From NCBI GenBank assembly GCA_009908385.1, contig JAAAPE010000144.1, forward strand, positions 1-37,571: a DNA stretch of 37,571 bases, written 5' to 3'. The notes below the pieces were generated by a model, which was not told the DNA's origin, did not search any database, and saw only the letters and a list, made by a program, of their open reading frames with translations. Source of the stretch: Gammaproteobacteria bacterium (GTDB taxonomy: Bacteria; Pseudomonadota; Gammaproteobacteria; Xanthomonadales; Wenzhouxiangellaceae). Positions 8,612 through 16,492 of the stretch are shown in pieces. A program made the translations under genes and the position numbers. How positions within the stretch are numbered: the first letter of the stretch is position 1; each line of letters opens with the position of its first letter.

Positions 8612-8726
8612 GGCGCGCCGCTGACGGGCGGACGACTGGCCGCTTTCCGCGGGGGGTGTATGCTTCGAAGTGATCGAGGAGGGCGATTCGCGTTGCCCGG
8701 TTCTTCCAAGCGGGCGGAGAGAAACG

Positions 8727-9494
8727 ATGCTCAGAGATCTGATTCAGGCCTACCCCGAACTGGCTGCCGTGACCGTCGTCATCCTGGGCATCGCGCTCGG
8801 CAAGCTGGCCGCGGTCATGACGCGCCGCCTGCTCTCGATCACCGATCGGGTCGCGGCCCGCTACGGCGGCCGCGAGGGCAAGGGCGTCTCACCGGTCTTC
8901 CAACGGGGGCTGCCGGTATTCGCGTTCGTTCTCGTGCTGTCCCTGTCGATCATCGTCGCCGTGAGGCTGCTCGACATCGACCAGGTCAGCGGCTGGCTGG
9001 ATGCCGTGCTGGCCTATGTGCCGCGTTTCATCGTCGGCTTGCTCATCATCGCCGCAGGTACCGTGCTGGGCACCGTTGCACGCCACGTCTGCGCCCGACT
9101 GATGGCGCGCGGCGACGCCAATTCGCTGCTGCCCCGTCTCGCCCAGTTCGGTGTCGTCCTCGTGGGCTTCGTCACCGGCCTGCAACAGATCGGCATCGAT
9201 ATTTCGTTCATCACACAGCTTTCGCTGATCGTTCTCGCGTCGTTGCTGGGCGGATTGTCGCTCGCCTTCGCGCTCGGCGCGCGGCAGTACGTGGCCAACC
9301 TGATGGGCCAATCGGAACTGGCGCGATACGCCACCGGTGTGCGGCTGCGCATCGACGACGACGAGGGCGAGGTGGTCGAGATTCATCGGACCGGCCTGAC
9401 CCTGGCCACCCGGGAGGGGCTCGTCTCGATCCCCGCCGCGCGCCTGACCAGCGGCCGGGTCGTACAGCTGACCGAGAAGCCGGACGGGGAATGA
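8727..9494 (+). CDS. MscS-like small mechanosensitive channel-type membrane protein
   Basis: This 255-residue protein has about five hydrophobic segments (near residues 11-31, 61-82, 95-118, 130-150 and 158-185). A short beta domain follows (GVRLRIDDDEGEVVEIHRTGLTLATREGL), the order seen in MscS-superfamily proteins with conserved-TM-helix repeats. The pore-lining-like helix is rich in Gly/Ala/Leu (LLGGLSLAFALGARQYVANLMG). The large C-terminal vestibule of true MscS is missing. The ATG at 8727 has GGAGAG seven bases upstream; an in-frame GTG at 8670 has no such support. It is the first of three genes, four bases ahead of a soluble MgtE-like gene, so it probably serves Mg2+ or osmotic homeostasis. 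Gating has not been shown for this subfamily to my knowledge. Confidence 0.8.
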   Translation: MLRDLIQAYPELAAVTVVILGIALGKLAAVMTRRLLSITDRVAARYGGREGKGVSPVFQRGLPVFAFVLVLSLSIIVAVRLLDIDQVSGWLDAVLAYVPRFIVGLLIIAAGTVLGTVARHVCARLMARGDANSLLPRLAQFGVVLVGFVTGLQQIGIDISFITQLSLIVLASLLGGLSLAFALGARQYVANLMGQSELARYATGVRLRIDDDEGEVVEIHRTGLTLATREGLVSIPAARLTSGRVVQLTEKPDGE

Positions 9495-9498
9495 CGGC

Positions 9499-10323
9499 AT
9501 GAATGCAAGCAACCCGCTCACGATCGCTTACGCCCGGAAATTTCCGGCGGAAGTCGCCGCCCACCTGGCCCGCGTTGGCGTCGAGGAAACCGGGCGGGCC
9601 ATCGCCGGCCTGCCCGATGCCGTGGCCGCCGGCGTCGTCGCCCGCCTGCCGCACGGCGTCGGCATGCGCATCCTGTCCGGACTGGACGACGCGCGCATCG
9701 CCGCCTGGCTCGAAGAGGCCGGACTCAATGACGCGCTCGCCATCCTTCTTCACGTCGATGCCGGCCACCGCATCCGTGTCCTCGATGCCTTGTCCAACCG
9801 GCGCGTTCGCCGCACGCTGCGGCGGCTCGTGGTCTTTCCGGCCGATACGGTGGGTGCCTCCCTCGACCCGGCCGCGATACGCCTGGATGCGAATCTTCCG
9901 CTGAAGGAGGCCGTGGCACTGTTGCGCAGCGACGAGCTGGAGTCGGAGCAGGTCATCTGGCTGGTCGACGGCGAGGGCGTCTACCTCGGCCGCCTCGACC
10001 TCGGCCGAGCCCTGATGGCTCGATCGGATCGCTCGCGCCTGAAGAAATTCCGGGTCGAAATCCGGCCCCTGCGCGGCGAGACGACGCTGGTCAGCGCACG
10101 CGACCACGGCGAATGGCTCGAACACGCGGAGTTGCCGGTCGTCGACGAACTCGGTCACCTGCTCGGCTCGATTTGCCGCGCCCGCCTGATGGAAGCGCTG
10201 AAATCCGTGCATCCGTCCGATCCGGGGCTGGCCGACGGCGTCAGCGAACTGGTTCGCCAGTATTTCCGCATCATGGGCATCTGCATCGGCGACCTGTTCG
10301 GAAACGGGAGGGCTCAGCGATGA
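9499..10323 (+). CDS. Soluble MgtE N-domain/CBS protein lacking the transport domain
   Basis: This 274-residue protein has no membrane segment. Residues 1-105 are short amphipathic helices of MgtE_N superhelical type (LPDAVAAGVVARLPHGVGMRILSGL, ARIAAWLEEAG). Residues about 115-250 resemble a CBS pair: TVGASLDPAAIRLDANLPLKEAVALLR, VIWLVDGEGVYLGRLDL, LPVVDELGHLLGSI. In MgtE these parts form the cytoplasmic Mg2+ sensor. Here they stand alone, directly before a full MgtE. The last codons overlap the next start (ATGA, 10320-10323), so the two are translationally coupled. A trans-acting sensor or hetero-oligomer partner for the MgtE channel is the natural inference. A degenerated duplicate is the alternative. 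Confidence 0.8.
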   Translation: MNASNPLTIAYARKFPAEVAAHLARVGVEETGRAIAGLPDAVAAGVVARLPHGVGMRILSGLDDARIAAWLEEAGLNDALAILLHVDAGHRIRVLDALSNRRVRRTLRRLVVFPADTVGASLDPAAIRLDANLPLKEAVALLRSDELESEQVIWLVDGEGVYLGRLDLGRALMARSDRSRLKKFRVEIRPLRGETTLVSARDHGEWLEHAELPVVDELGHLLGSICRARLMEALKSVHPSDPGLADGVSELVRQYFRIMGICIGDLFGNGRAQR

Positions 10324-11606
10324 ACGTTGCACTCGAAACCGAGTTCCTCAGACGGCACCCCGTCGCCGCGGCCGAGGAACTCGAGAACCTGCCGGACGAA
10401 AGCCTCGAGTCGGCGGTCACCGGCCTGGACCCGGCCGCCCTGGCTGTGGCCATGGAGTATCTCGGTCCGGCCAAGGCGCTGGCGGTGTTCGAGAACCTGC
10501 CGGTCGAGTCCCGCCTCGAAGTCCTCGAGCGCGCCGCCCCCAAGCTGGCGGTCACGATCCTGACGCAGTTGAGCACCGAGGAGCGAGAGCGATACCTTGC
10601 CGCCCTCACGCCGACCAGCCGGAAGGACCTGGAACGCCAGCTCTCTTTTCCCGACGATTCGGCCGGACGGCTGATGGATCGCTCCTTCGTGTCGGTCCGG
10701 ACCACCACGAGCGTCGGCAAGGCACTCGCTCGATTGCAGGAATCGAAGATTCGCGACCTCCGGTCGCTCTTCGTGGTCACGGCCGACGCGCGCCTGGCCG
10801 GCTTCGTCGATATCCAGGATCTGGCCCTCGCCGATCCGGACGAACCGGTGCGTGAGCACCTGCAGGCGGCCGGCGAAACGGTGACCACCCAGACCAGTCG
10901 CGAAGAGATGGTCGACCTGCTCGAACGATCACGGCGGGACTCGGTGCCGGTCGTCGATACCGACGGCCGGCTGGCCGGCGTGGTGCGCTATCGCAATCTT
11001 TTCCGGGCCATCGAGGACGTGGCCACCGCCGACATGCAGAAGATGGTAGGCGCCAGCCCCGAAGAGCGCGCCCTGTCGCTGCCGGGCTTCGCCATCAAGC
11101 GCCGCCTGCCCTGGCTGCACATCAACCTGCTGACCGCCTTTCTCGCAGCCGCGGTCGTGGGCCTGTTCGAAAACCTGATCGCCCAGTTCACGGCCCTCGC
11201 GGTTCTGCTTCCGGTCGTTGCCGGACAGTCGGGTAACGCCGGCGCACAGGCCCTGGCGGTGACCATGCGAGGCCTGGCGCTGCGCGAGGTGGGCATCCGC
11301 CAGTGGCGCTCGGTGTTGAGCAAGGAAATCATGGTCGGCCTGATCAACGGCCTGGCGCTGGCCGTGACCTGCGGCGTGGCCGTTTTCGTCTGGAGCCAGA
11401 GCCTGGGCCTTGCGCTGGTGATCGCTGTGGCGATGGTCATGTCCATGCTTGCCGCCGGCATCTCCGGGGCGCTGGTTCCCATGATCCTGACCCGCCTCGG
11501 CCAGGATCCTGCAACGGCATCGTCGATCATCCTGACCACCATCACCGACGTGGCCGGCTTCTTTTCGTTTCTGGGTACCGCGATGCTGCTCGCTTTCATG
11601 CTCTGA
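10320..11606 (+). CDS. mgtE: Magnesium transporter MgtE
   Basis: This 428-residue protein has the full MgtE order: N-terminal helical domain (1-105), two CBS motifs (about 115-240, with SLFVVTADARLAGFVDI and VPVVDTDGRLAGVVRY), a connecting helix and five membrane helices (about 270-428). The pore signatures are present: LPVVAGQSGNAGAQALAV, the counterpart of the family's P-x-GGNAG-Q block, and DPATASSIILTTITDVAGFF, with the Asp that lines the selectivity filter. Family members are Mg2+ channels closed by Mg2+ bound in the cytoplasmic domains. It is the last gene of a three-gene operon and overlaps the preceding soluble MgtE-N/CBS gene by four bases. Confidence 0.95.
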   Translation: MNVALETEFLRRHPVAAAEELENLPDESLESAVTGLDPAALAVAMEYLGPAKALAVFENLPVESRLEVLERAAPKLAVTILTQLSTEERERYLAALTPTSRKDLERQLSFPDDSAGRLMDRSFVSVRTTTSVGKALARLQESKIRDLRSLFVVTADARLAGFVDIQDLALADPDEPVREHLQAAGETVTTQTSREEMVDLLERSRRDSVPVVDTDGRLAGVVRYRNLFRAIEDVATADMQKMVGASPEERALSLPGFAIKRRLPWLHINLLTAFLAAAVVGLFENLIAQFTALAVLLPVVAGQSGNAGAQALAVTMRGLALREVGIRQWRSVLSKEIMVGLINGLALAVTCGVAVFVWSQSLGLALVIAVAMVMSMLAAGISGALVPMILTRLGQDPATASSIILTTITDVAGFFSFLGTAMLLAFML

Positions 11607-11702
11607 TGCCGTCACTCGGCCGAACGACGCCCGCCAGCGGGCCTCGACCCTGCTCCGGCAGTGTTGACGAACTCCTGACGAAGATTCTGATCCAATCCAG
11701 AT

Positions 11703-12260
11703 ATGAAAACGTCGATGTGCAACCCTTCTCGCAGACGCCTGCTGGGGCTGGCGGCCGGATCGCTGCCGCTGCTCTGGCTCGGTGCGCTGCCCACTCGCAG
11801 TCTTGCAGGAGAGCCCATGGCTTCCTACCCGATGTCGTTCGAACCGCTCGAACTGTCCGACGCGCGCTGGCGTGAAATCCTCAGCGCGGACGCCTATCGC
11901 GTGCTGCGGCGCGAGGCCACCGAACGCGCCGGCACCAGTCCCCTCAACGACGAGAAGCGCGCGGGAGTGTTCATCTGCGCCGGGTGCGCGCTGCCGCTGT
12001 TCTCGAGCGAACACAAGTACGAGTCCGGCACCGGATGGCCGAGCTTCTACCAGCCGATCCACCCCGAACACGTCGGCACCAGGAAGGACTTCCGCCTGAT
12101 CTGGCCGCGCACGGAATACCACTGCGCGCGATGCGGCGGCCATCAGGGCCACGTCTTCGACGACGGTCCTGAGCCGACCGGCAAGCGCTGGTGCAACAAC
12201 GGTGTGGCGCTCGATTTCGTGCCCGAGGGCGAAGCACTGCCCGAACTGAGGACATCATGA
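11703..12260 (+). CDS. msrB: Tat-exported peptide-methionine (R)-S-oxide reductase MsrB
   Basis: This 185-residue enzyme reduces the R-epimer of methionine sulfoxide in proteins. The N-terminus has a twin-arginine signal (Ser9-Arg10-Arg11-Arg12-Leu-Leu then a hydrophobic run to about residue 36), so the protein should be exported folded by Tat. The MsrB core follows: zinc ligands Cys92/Cys95 (CAGC) and Cys141/Cys144 (CARC), the GTGWPSFYQP active-site loop (109-118), GHQGHVF, and the catalytic Cys164 in RWCNNG. The usual Ser after the catalytic CxN is replaced by Gly here. The stop overlaps the msrA start (ATGA, 12257-12260). No good ribosome site precedes the ATG at 11703; the ATG five codons in (11715) is an alternative that keeps the Tat motif. 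Confidence 0.93.
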   Translation: MKTSMCNPSRRRLLGLAAGSLPLLWLGALPTRSLAGEPMASYPMSFEPLELSDARWREILSADAYRVLRREATERAGTSPLNDEKRAGVFICAGCALPLFSSEHKYESGTGWPSFYQPIHPEHVGTRKDFRLIWPRTEYHCARCGGHQGHVFDDGPEPTGKRWCNNGVALDFVPEGEALPELRTS

Positions 12261-12871
12261 GGCCGGCCCTGTTGCGAATTCCCGGAATCGCGCTGGCGAT
12301 TGCGCTGCTGTTCGTCGGCCTGCCGGCCCCGGCGCAGGACGACAGCCTCGCGCGCGCCACCTTCGCCGGCGGCTGCTTCTGGTGCATGGAACCCCCGTAC
12401 GACGAGGTCGAAGGCGTGATCGAGACGATTTCCGGATTCAGCGGCGGCCACGTGGTCGATCCGTCCTACCGCCAGGTGGTTCAGGGCGGTACCGGCCATA
12501 TCGAGGTCGTACAGGTCGTCTACGATCCCCACAAGGTCAGCTACGAGCAGCTTCTCGACATCTACTGGCCCAACGTGGACCCCTTCGACGGCGGCGGCCA
12601 GTTCTGCGACCGCGGCGAGAGCTACCGGCCGGCGATCTTCGTGCACGACGCGCGGCAGGAACGCTTGGCGCGGGAAAGCCTGCAATCCGTGGCCGAGCGC
12701 TTCGAGCAGCCCGTCGCCGTGACGATCGAGGATTTCGAGGCCTTCTACCCGGCCGAGGACTACCACCAGAACTACTACCAGGAAAACTCGATTCGCTACA
12801 AGTACTACCGCTGGCGCTGCGGCCGCGACGAACGACTCGAAGAGGTCTGGGGCGAGCAAGCCGGCGGCTGA
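12257..12871 (+). CDS. msrA: Exported peptide-methionine (S)-S-oxide reductase MsrA
   Basis: This 204-residue enzyme reduces the S-epimer of methionine sulfoxide and so complements the preceding msrB. Residues 1-27 form a Sec signal peptide (LLRIPGIALAIALLFVGLPAPAQ). The catalytic motif GGCFWCME places the nucleophile at Cys40. The family blocks SGFSGG, GHIEVVQVVYDP, QFCDRG and HQNYYQEN follow. The start codon overlaps the msrB stop, so both enzymes are made together. Both being exported, the pair is best read as a periplasmic repair system for oxidised proteins. No MsrPQ is seen, and the electron source (for example a DsbD/thioredoxin relay) is not in the window. Confidence 0.94.
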   Translation: MRPALLRIPGIALAIALLFVGLPAPAQDDSLARATFAGGCFWCMEPPYDEVEGVIETISGFSGGHVVDPSYRQVVQGGTGHIEVVQVVYDPHKVSYEQLLDIYWPNVDPFDGGGQFCDRGESYRPAIFVHDARQERLARESLQSVAERFEQPVAVTIEDFEAFYPAEDYHQNYYQENSIRYKYYRWRCGRDERLEEVWGEQAGG

Positions 12872-12982
12872 CCCGGCCGGTGGCGGGAAACCGTGACTTT
12901 CGCCACAACAAAACTCCTTCCGCTTGGGGCATCATGGCCGGCGAAACCCCTTTCCCCACCCCGACAGAACGGAGAACGCTCC

Positions 12983-15748
12983 ATGCAGCCACTTGCGCTC
13001 CACGGCAGACGACTGCTTGCCACCCTGCTCCTGATCCTGCCCGTGCTGGCCGCCGCCCAGCCCGAGGGCATCGAACAGGTGACCAGCGTCGAAGGCATCA
13101 CCGAGTACCGGCTCGACAACGGCATGAAGGTCCTCCTGATGCCCGACGCCAGCCGTCCGACGACCACCATCAACATCACCTACTTCGTCGGCTCCAAGCA
13201 CGAGAGCTACGGCGAAACGGGCATGGCCCACCTGCTCGAGCACATGCTGTTCTACGGCACGCCCGACCACCAGGACATCAAGGCCGAAATCTCCGAGCGC
13301 GGCGGACGCGCCAACGGCACCACCTGGTACGACCGCACCAACTACTTCCAGACCCTGCCGGCCGGCGAGGAGAACCTCGAGTGGGCCATCCGCATGGAGG
13401 CCGACCGCATGGTCAACTCGCTGATCGACGGCGAGGATCTGGAGTCGGAGATGACGGTCGTGCGCAACGAATTCGAGATCGGCGAGACCAACCCGATCGG
13501 CGTGCTGATGCAGCGCGTCATGTCGACCGCCTACCTGTGGCACGGCTACGGGCGCTCCACGATCGGCGCGCGCTCCGATATCGAGAACGTGCCGGTCGAG
13601 CGCCTGCAGGACTTCTACCGCCGCTACTACCAGCCCGACAACGCCATACTCATCCTCTCGGGCAACTTCGAGCCCGAGCAGGCCCTGGCGCTGATCGACG
13701 AGGAATTCGGCGCCATTCCCGCGCCCGAGCGCACCGGCGACATGAAGCTGTGGCCGACCTACACGCGCGAACCCACCCAGGACGGCGAGCGCAGCGTGAC
13801 GGTTCGCCGGTCGGGTACGTTCCAGGCCGTCATGGCCGCCTGGCACATCCCCGCAGCCTCGCATCCCGACAACACCGCGATGCAGGTCCTCGCGCACGTG
13901 CTGGGCGAATCCCCGTCGGGCCGCCTGCACCAGGCCCTCGTGACCGAGGAGCTGGCCAGCCAGGTCGGCGCGTTCTCGATGTCGCTGGGCGAGCCGTCGG
14001 TGATGCTGACCTTCGCCCAGGTCGACCAGGACGACGAGCTCGCCACGGCCCGGGCAACCCTGCTCGATACGGTCGATGCCCTCGAGGAAAACCCGCCGAC
14101 GCAGGAAGAGGTCACGCGGGCGATCAACGCGCTCAAGCGCAACGTCGAAGTCACCCTCAACGACTCCAACCGCGTCGGCATCCAGCTGAGCGAGTGGGCC
14201 GCCGCCGGCGACTGGCGCCTGCTGTTGCTGTTCCGCGACCAGCTCGACGAGGTCACGGTCGACGACGTGGTGCGCGTGGCCGATCGCTACCTGACGCGCG
14301 ACAACCGCACCGTGGGGCAGTTCATCCCCGACGACGATCCCGACCGCGCTGAAATCCCCGACGCCCCGGATCCCGAGGAAGTCCTCGCCGGCTACGAGGG
14401 TCGCGAGGCCCGGAGCCAGGGCGAGGCCTTCAACCCGACGGCCGAGAACATCGAACAGCGGCTGATCCGCTTCGAACTGCCCAACGGCGCGCAGGTCGCC
14501 CTGCTGCCCAAGCAGACCCGCGGCGATCGCGTCCACGGCCAGATCACCATGCGCATGGGAACCCTCGACTCCCTGACCGGGCTCGGCAACGTTCCCTCCA
14601 CGACCGGCGGCATGCTCATGCGTGGTTCGGAAAACTTCGATCGCCAGGCCATACGCGACCGCGTCAGCGAGCTCCAGTCGACGCTTTCGATCAGCGGCGG
14701 TAACCTGGTCTCGGCGCGCATGGAAAGCACCAACGACCAGCTCGTCGAGCTGCTCGAGCTGGCCGCCGACGTGATGCGCAACCCGACCTTCGACGCGTCG
14801 GAACTCGACGAACTGAAGCGCCAGCAGCTGACCGGCCTCGACCAGGCGCGCGACAACCCGATGTCGGTGGCCTCGCGCATGATCGGCCGGCACACCAACC
14901 AGTACGAGCCCGAGCATCCCGAATACACGCCGAGCTGGAAGGAGGCCGAAGCCCGCATCGAGGCCATCGAACGCGATCAGCTGGTCGACTTCCACGAGCG
15001 CTTCTACGGTTTCGGGCCGGGCACCACCATCAGTTTCGTCGGCGACTTCGATCCCGATGCGCTGAGAGCCGCCCTGGAAGACCTGTTCGGTGACTGGGAG
15101 CCCGAGATCGGCTTCCAACGCTGGGAGCGGCCCTACACCGAGGTCGAGTCCGAGGCGCTGGTCGCCCAGCTCGACGACAAGGCGAATGCCGGGCTGATCG
15201 GCACGCACAGCATCCAGATGAGCGACAGCCATCCCGACTATCCGGCCGTTTCCCTGGCCGGCCACCTGCTCGGCGGCGGCTTCCTGAGCTCGCGCCTGGC
15301 CGACCGGATTCGCGACGAGGAAGGCCTGAGCTACGGCGTCGGCGGCGGTTTCAACGCCCACAGCATCGACGAGGTCGGCTCCTTCTTCGTCTTCGCGATG
15401 TACGCGCCGGAGAATCGCGAACGGCTGGTGGACGTTCTGTTCGAGGAGCTCAACGACGCCGTCGATAACGGTTTCGACGCGGAAGAAGTGGCCGAGGGCC
15501 GACGCGGCTACCTGCAGCAGCTCGAGCTGGCGCGCAGCGACGACAGCCAGCTCACCGGCACGCTCAACAGCAACCTCTATCTCGACCGCGACATGCACTA
15601 CCAGACCGAATTCGAGCGCAAGGTCGGCGAGCTGACCGCCGAGGACGTCTCGGCGGCCGTTCGCGAACACCTCGATCCGGAGCGGCTCAGTTACGCCGTC
15701 GCCGGCGACTTCGAGGAAGCCTCCGACGCGACCGAAGGCGACGAGTAA
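12983..15748 (+). CDS. Periplasmic M16-family zinc metallopeptidase
   Basis: This 921-residue protein starts at an ATG with GGAG about nine bases upstream. A signal peptide covers residues 1-25 (LLATLLLILPVLAAA). The N-terminal M16 half carries the inverted zinc motif HLLEH (His83, Glu86, His87), with the third ligand expected in the Glu-rich block near ESEMTVVRNEFE about 75 residues later. A second, inactive M16 half follows after about residue 480, beginning QRLIRFELPNGAQVALLPKQ and lacking HxxEH, with the R/Y-type segment LADRIRDEEGLSYGVG near residue 780. The arrangement of active plus inactive halves on one chain matches the long bacterial M16B-type zinc proteases. Substrates are unknown; peptide clearance in the periplasm is the usual assumption. 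Confidence 0.93.
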   Translation: MQPLALHGRRLLATLLLILPVLAAAQPEGIEQVTSVEGITEYRLDNGMKVLLMPDASRPTTTINITYFVGSKHESYGETGMAHLLEHMLFYGTPDHQDIKAEISERGGRANGTTWYDRTNYFQTLPAGEENLEWAIRMEADRMVNSLIDGEDLESEMTVVRNEFEIGETNPIGVLMQRVMSTAYLWHGYGRSTIGARSDIENVPVERLQDFYRRYYQPDNAILILSGNFEPEQALALIDEEFGAIPAPERTGDMKLWPTYTREPTQDGERSVTVRRSGTFQAVMAAWHIPAASHPDNTAMQVLAHVLGESPSGRLHQALVTEELASQVGAFSMSLGEPSVMLTFAQVDQDDELATARATLLDTVDALEENPPTQEEVTRAINALKRNVEVTLNDSNRVGIQLSEWAAAGDWRLLLLFRDQLDEVTVDDVVRVADRYLTRDNRTVGQFIPDDDPDRAEIPDAPDPEEVLAGYEGREARSQGEAFNPTAENIEQRLIRFELPNGAQVALLPKQTRGDRVHGQITMRMGTLDSLTGLGNVPSTTGGMLMRGSENFDRQAIRDRVSELQSTLSISGGNLVSARMESTNDQLVELLELAADVMRNPTFDASELDELKRQQLTGLDQARDNPMSVASRMIGRHTNQYEPEHPEYTPSWKEAEARIEAIERDQLVDFHERFYGFGPGTTISFVGDFDPDALRAALEDLFGDWEPEIGFQRWERPYTEVESEALVAQLDDKANAGLIGTHSIQMSDSHPDYPAVSLAGHLLGGGFLSSRLADRIRDEEGLSYGVGGGFNAHSIDEVGSFFVFAMYAPENRERLVDVLFEELNDAVDNGFDAEEVAEGRRGYLQQLELARSDDSQLTGTLNSNLYLDRDMHYQTEFERKVGELTAEDVSAAVREHLDPERLSYAVAGDFEEASDATEGDE

Positions 15749-15756
15749 GACCGAAA

Positions 15757-15788
15757 CCCGGCGGCGCCCTCCCGCGGGCGTCGCCGGG
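15757..15788 (+). terminator. Strong GC hairpin just before the DUF374 gene
   Basis: CCCGGCGGCGCCC (15757-15769) pairs with GGGCGTCGCCGGG (15776-15788) across the loop TCCCGC. This gives a 13-bp stem with a single G-U wobble. It starts eight bases after the M16 stop and has no T-run. It ends five bases before the ATG at 15794, so it would also cover that gene's ribosome site. It may be an attenuator, a processing hairpin or a translational block. Confidence 0.55.
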
Positions 15789-15793
15789 GTATC

Positions 15794-16450
15794 ATGCGCG
15801 GCATGCTGCGCCGCACGATCCTTCCCAGGCTCGTCTACGCCGTCTACCGCGCCTGGAGCGCCACCTGGCGGCTGAGACGCCACGAACCCCCTGCCTTCAC
15901 CGAGCGCCTCGAGCGCGGCGAGCCCTTCATCGTGGCCATGTGGCACGGGGACGAACTCGGCCTGGTGTGTTTCGGACCGAGCTACCACCTCGCCACCATG
16001 GCCTCGTGGAGCAAGGACGGGGAGTTGATGAACTACGTCCTGCGCAAGTTCGGTTTCGAAACGGCGCGCGGCTCATCGAGCCGCGGCGGCTCACGAGCGC
16101 TGCGCGGCCTGATGCGCCTGGCGCGCAAGGGCTGGTCGCCGGTCATCGCCGTCGACGGGCCGCGCGGACCGGTTCACAAGGCCAAGCCCGGGGTGCTCGA
16201 GCTGGCGCGCATCACCGGCCTGCCCGTATTTCCCTGCGCCATGGCCTGCAGCCGCCATATCCCCCTGCACCGCTCCTGGGACCTGACCGACCTGCCCACG
16301 CCCTTCGCCCGGGTGCTCATCTACTGGGGCGATCCGATTGCCGTCGCGCGCGAGAACGATTCGCGCTCCGCGGAGATGACGCAGCGGCTCGAGGACGGCA
16401 TCAACCGCTGCCGGCGCGAAGCACGCGAAATGCTGTCGGGGCCGGGCTGA
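15794..16450 (+). CDS. Lysophospholipid acyltransferase-like protein, DUF374 family
   Basis: This 218-residue protein matches DUF374, a branch of the lysophospholipid/lipid A acyltransferase superfamily. WHGDE (residues 50-54) supplies the His of the HX4D/E active site, and SKDGELMNYVLRKFGFETARGSSSRGG is the diagnostic central block. VDGPRGPVHKAKPGVLELARITGLPVFPCA contains the conserved DGPRGP. The enzyme presumably transfers an acyl chain to a membrane lipid or lipid A-like acceptor at the inner membrane. Two in-frame ATGs are possible (15794 and 15803); the ribosome site of either lies in the strong hairpin directly upstream. It leads a run of envelope-type genes on the same strand. Confidence 0.87.
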   Translation: MRGMLRRTILPRLVYAVYRAWSATWRLRRHEPPAFTERLERGEPFIVAMWHGDELGLVCFGPSYHLATMASWSKDGELMNYVLRKFGFETARGSSSRGGSRALRGLMRLARKGWSPVIAVDGPRGPVHKAKPGVLELARITGLPVFPCAMACSRHIPLHRSWDLTDLPTPFARVLIYWGDPIAVARENDSRSAEMTQRLEDGINRCRREAREMLSGPG

Positions 16451-16492
16451 TGCGGGGGCGCGTCGCCGGCGGGCGCAGGCGGGGCTAGGCGC

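Noticed and set aside
12932-15988. A 1018-codon open frame on the minus strand
   Set aside because: It lies opposite the M16 protease gene, whose HxxEH motif, signal peptide and ribosome site are clear. Long antisense frames are expected in GC-rich DNA; its translation is rich in Gly/Val/Asp/Arg with no motif.
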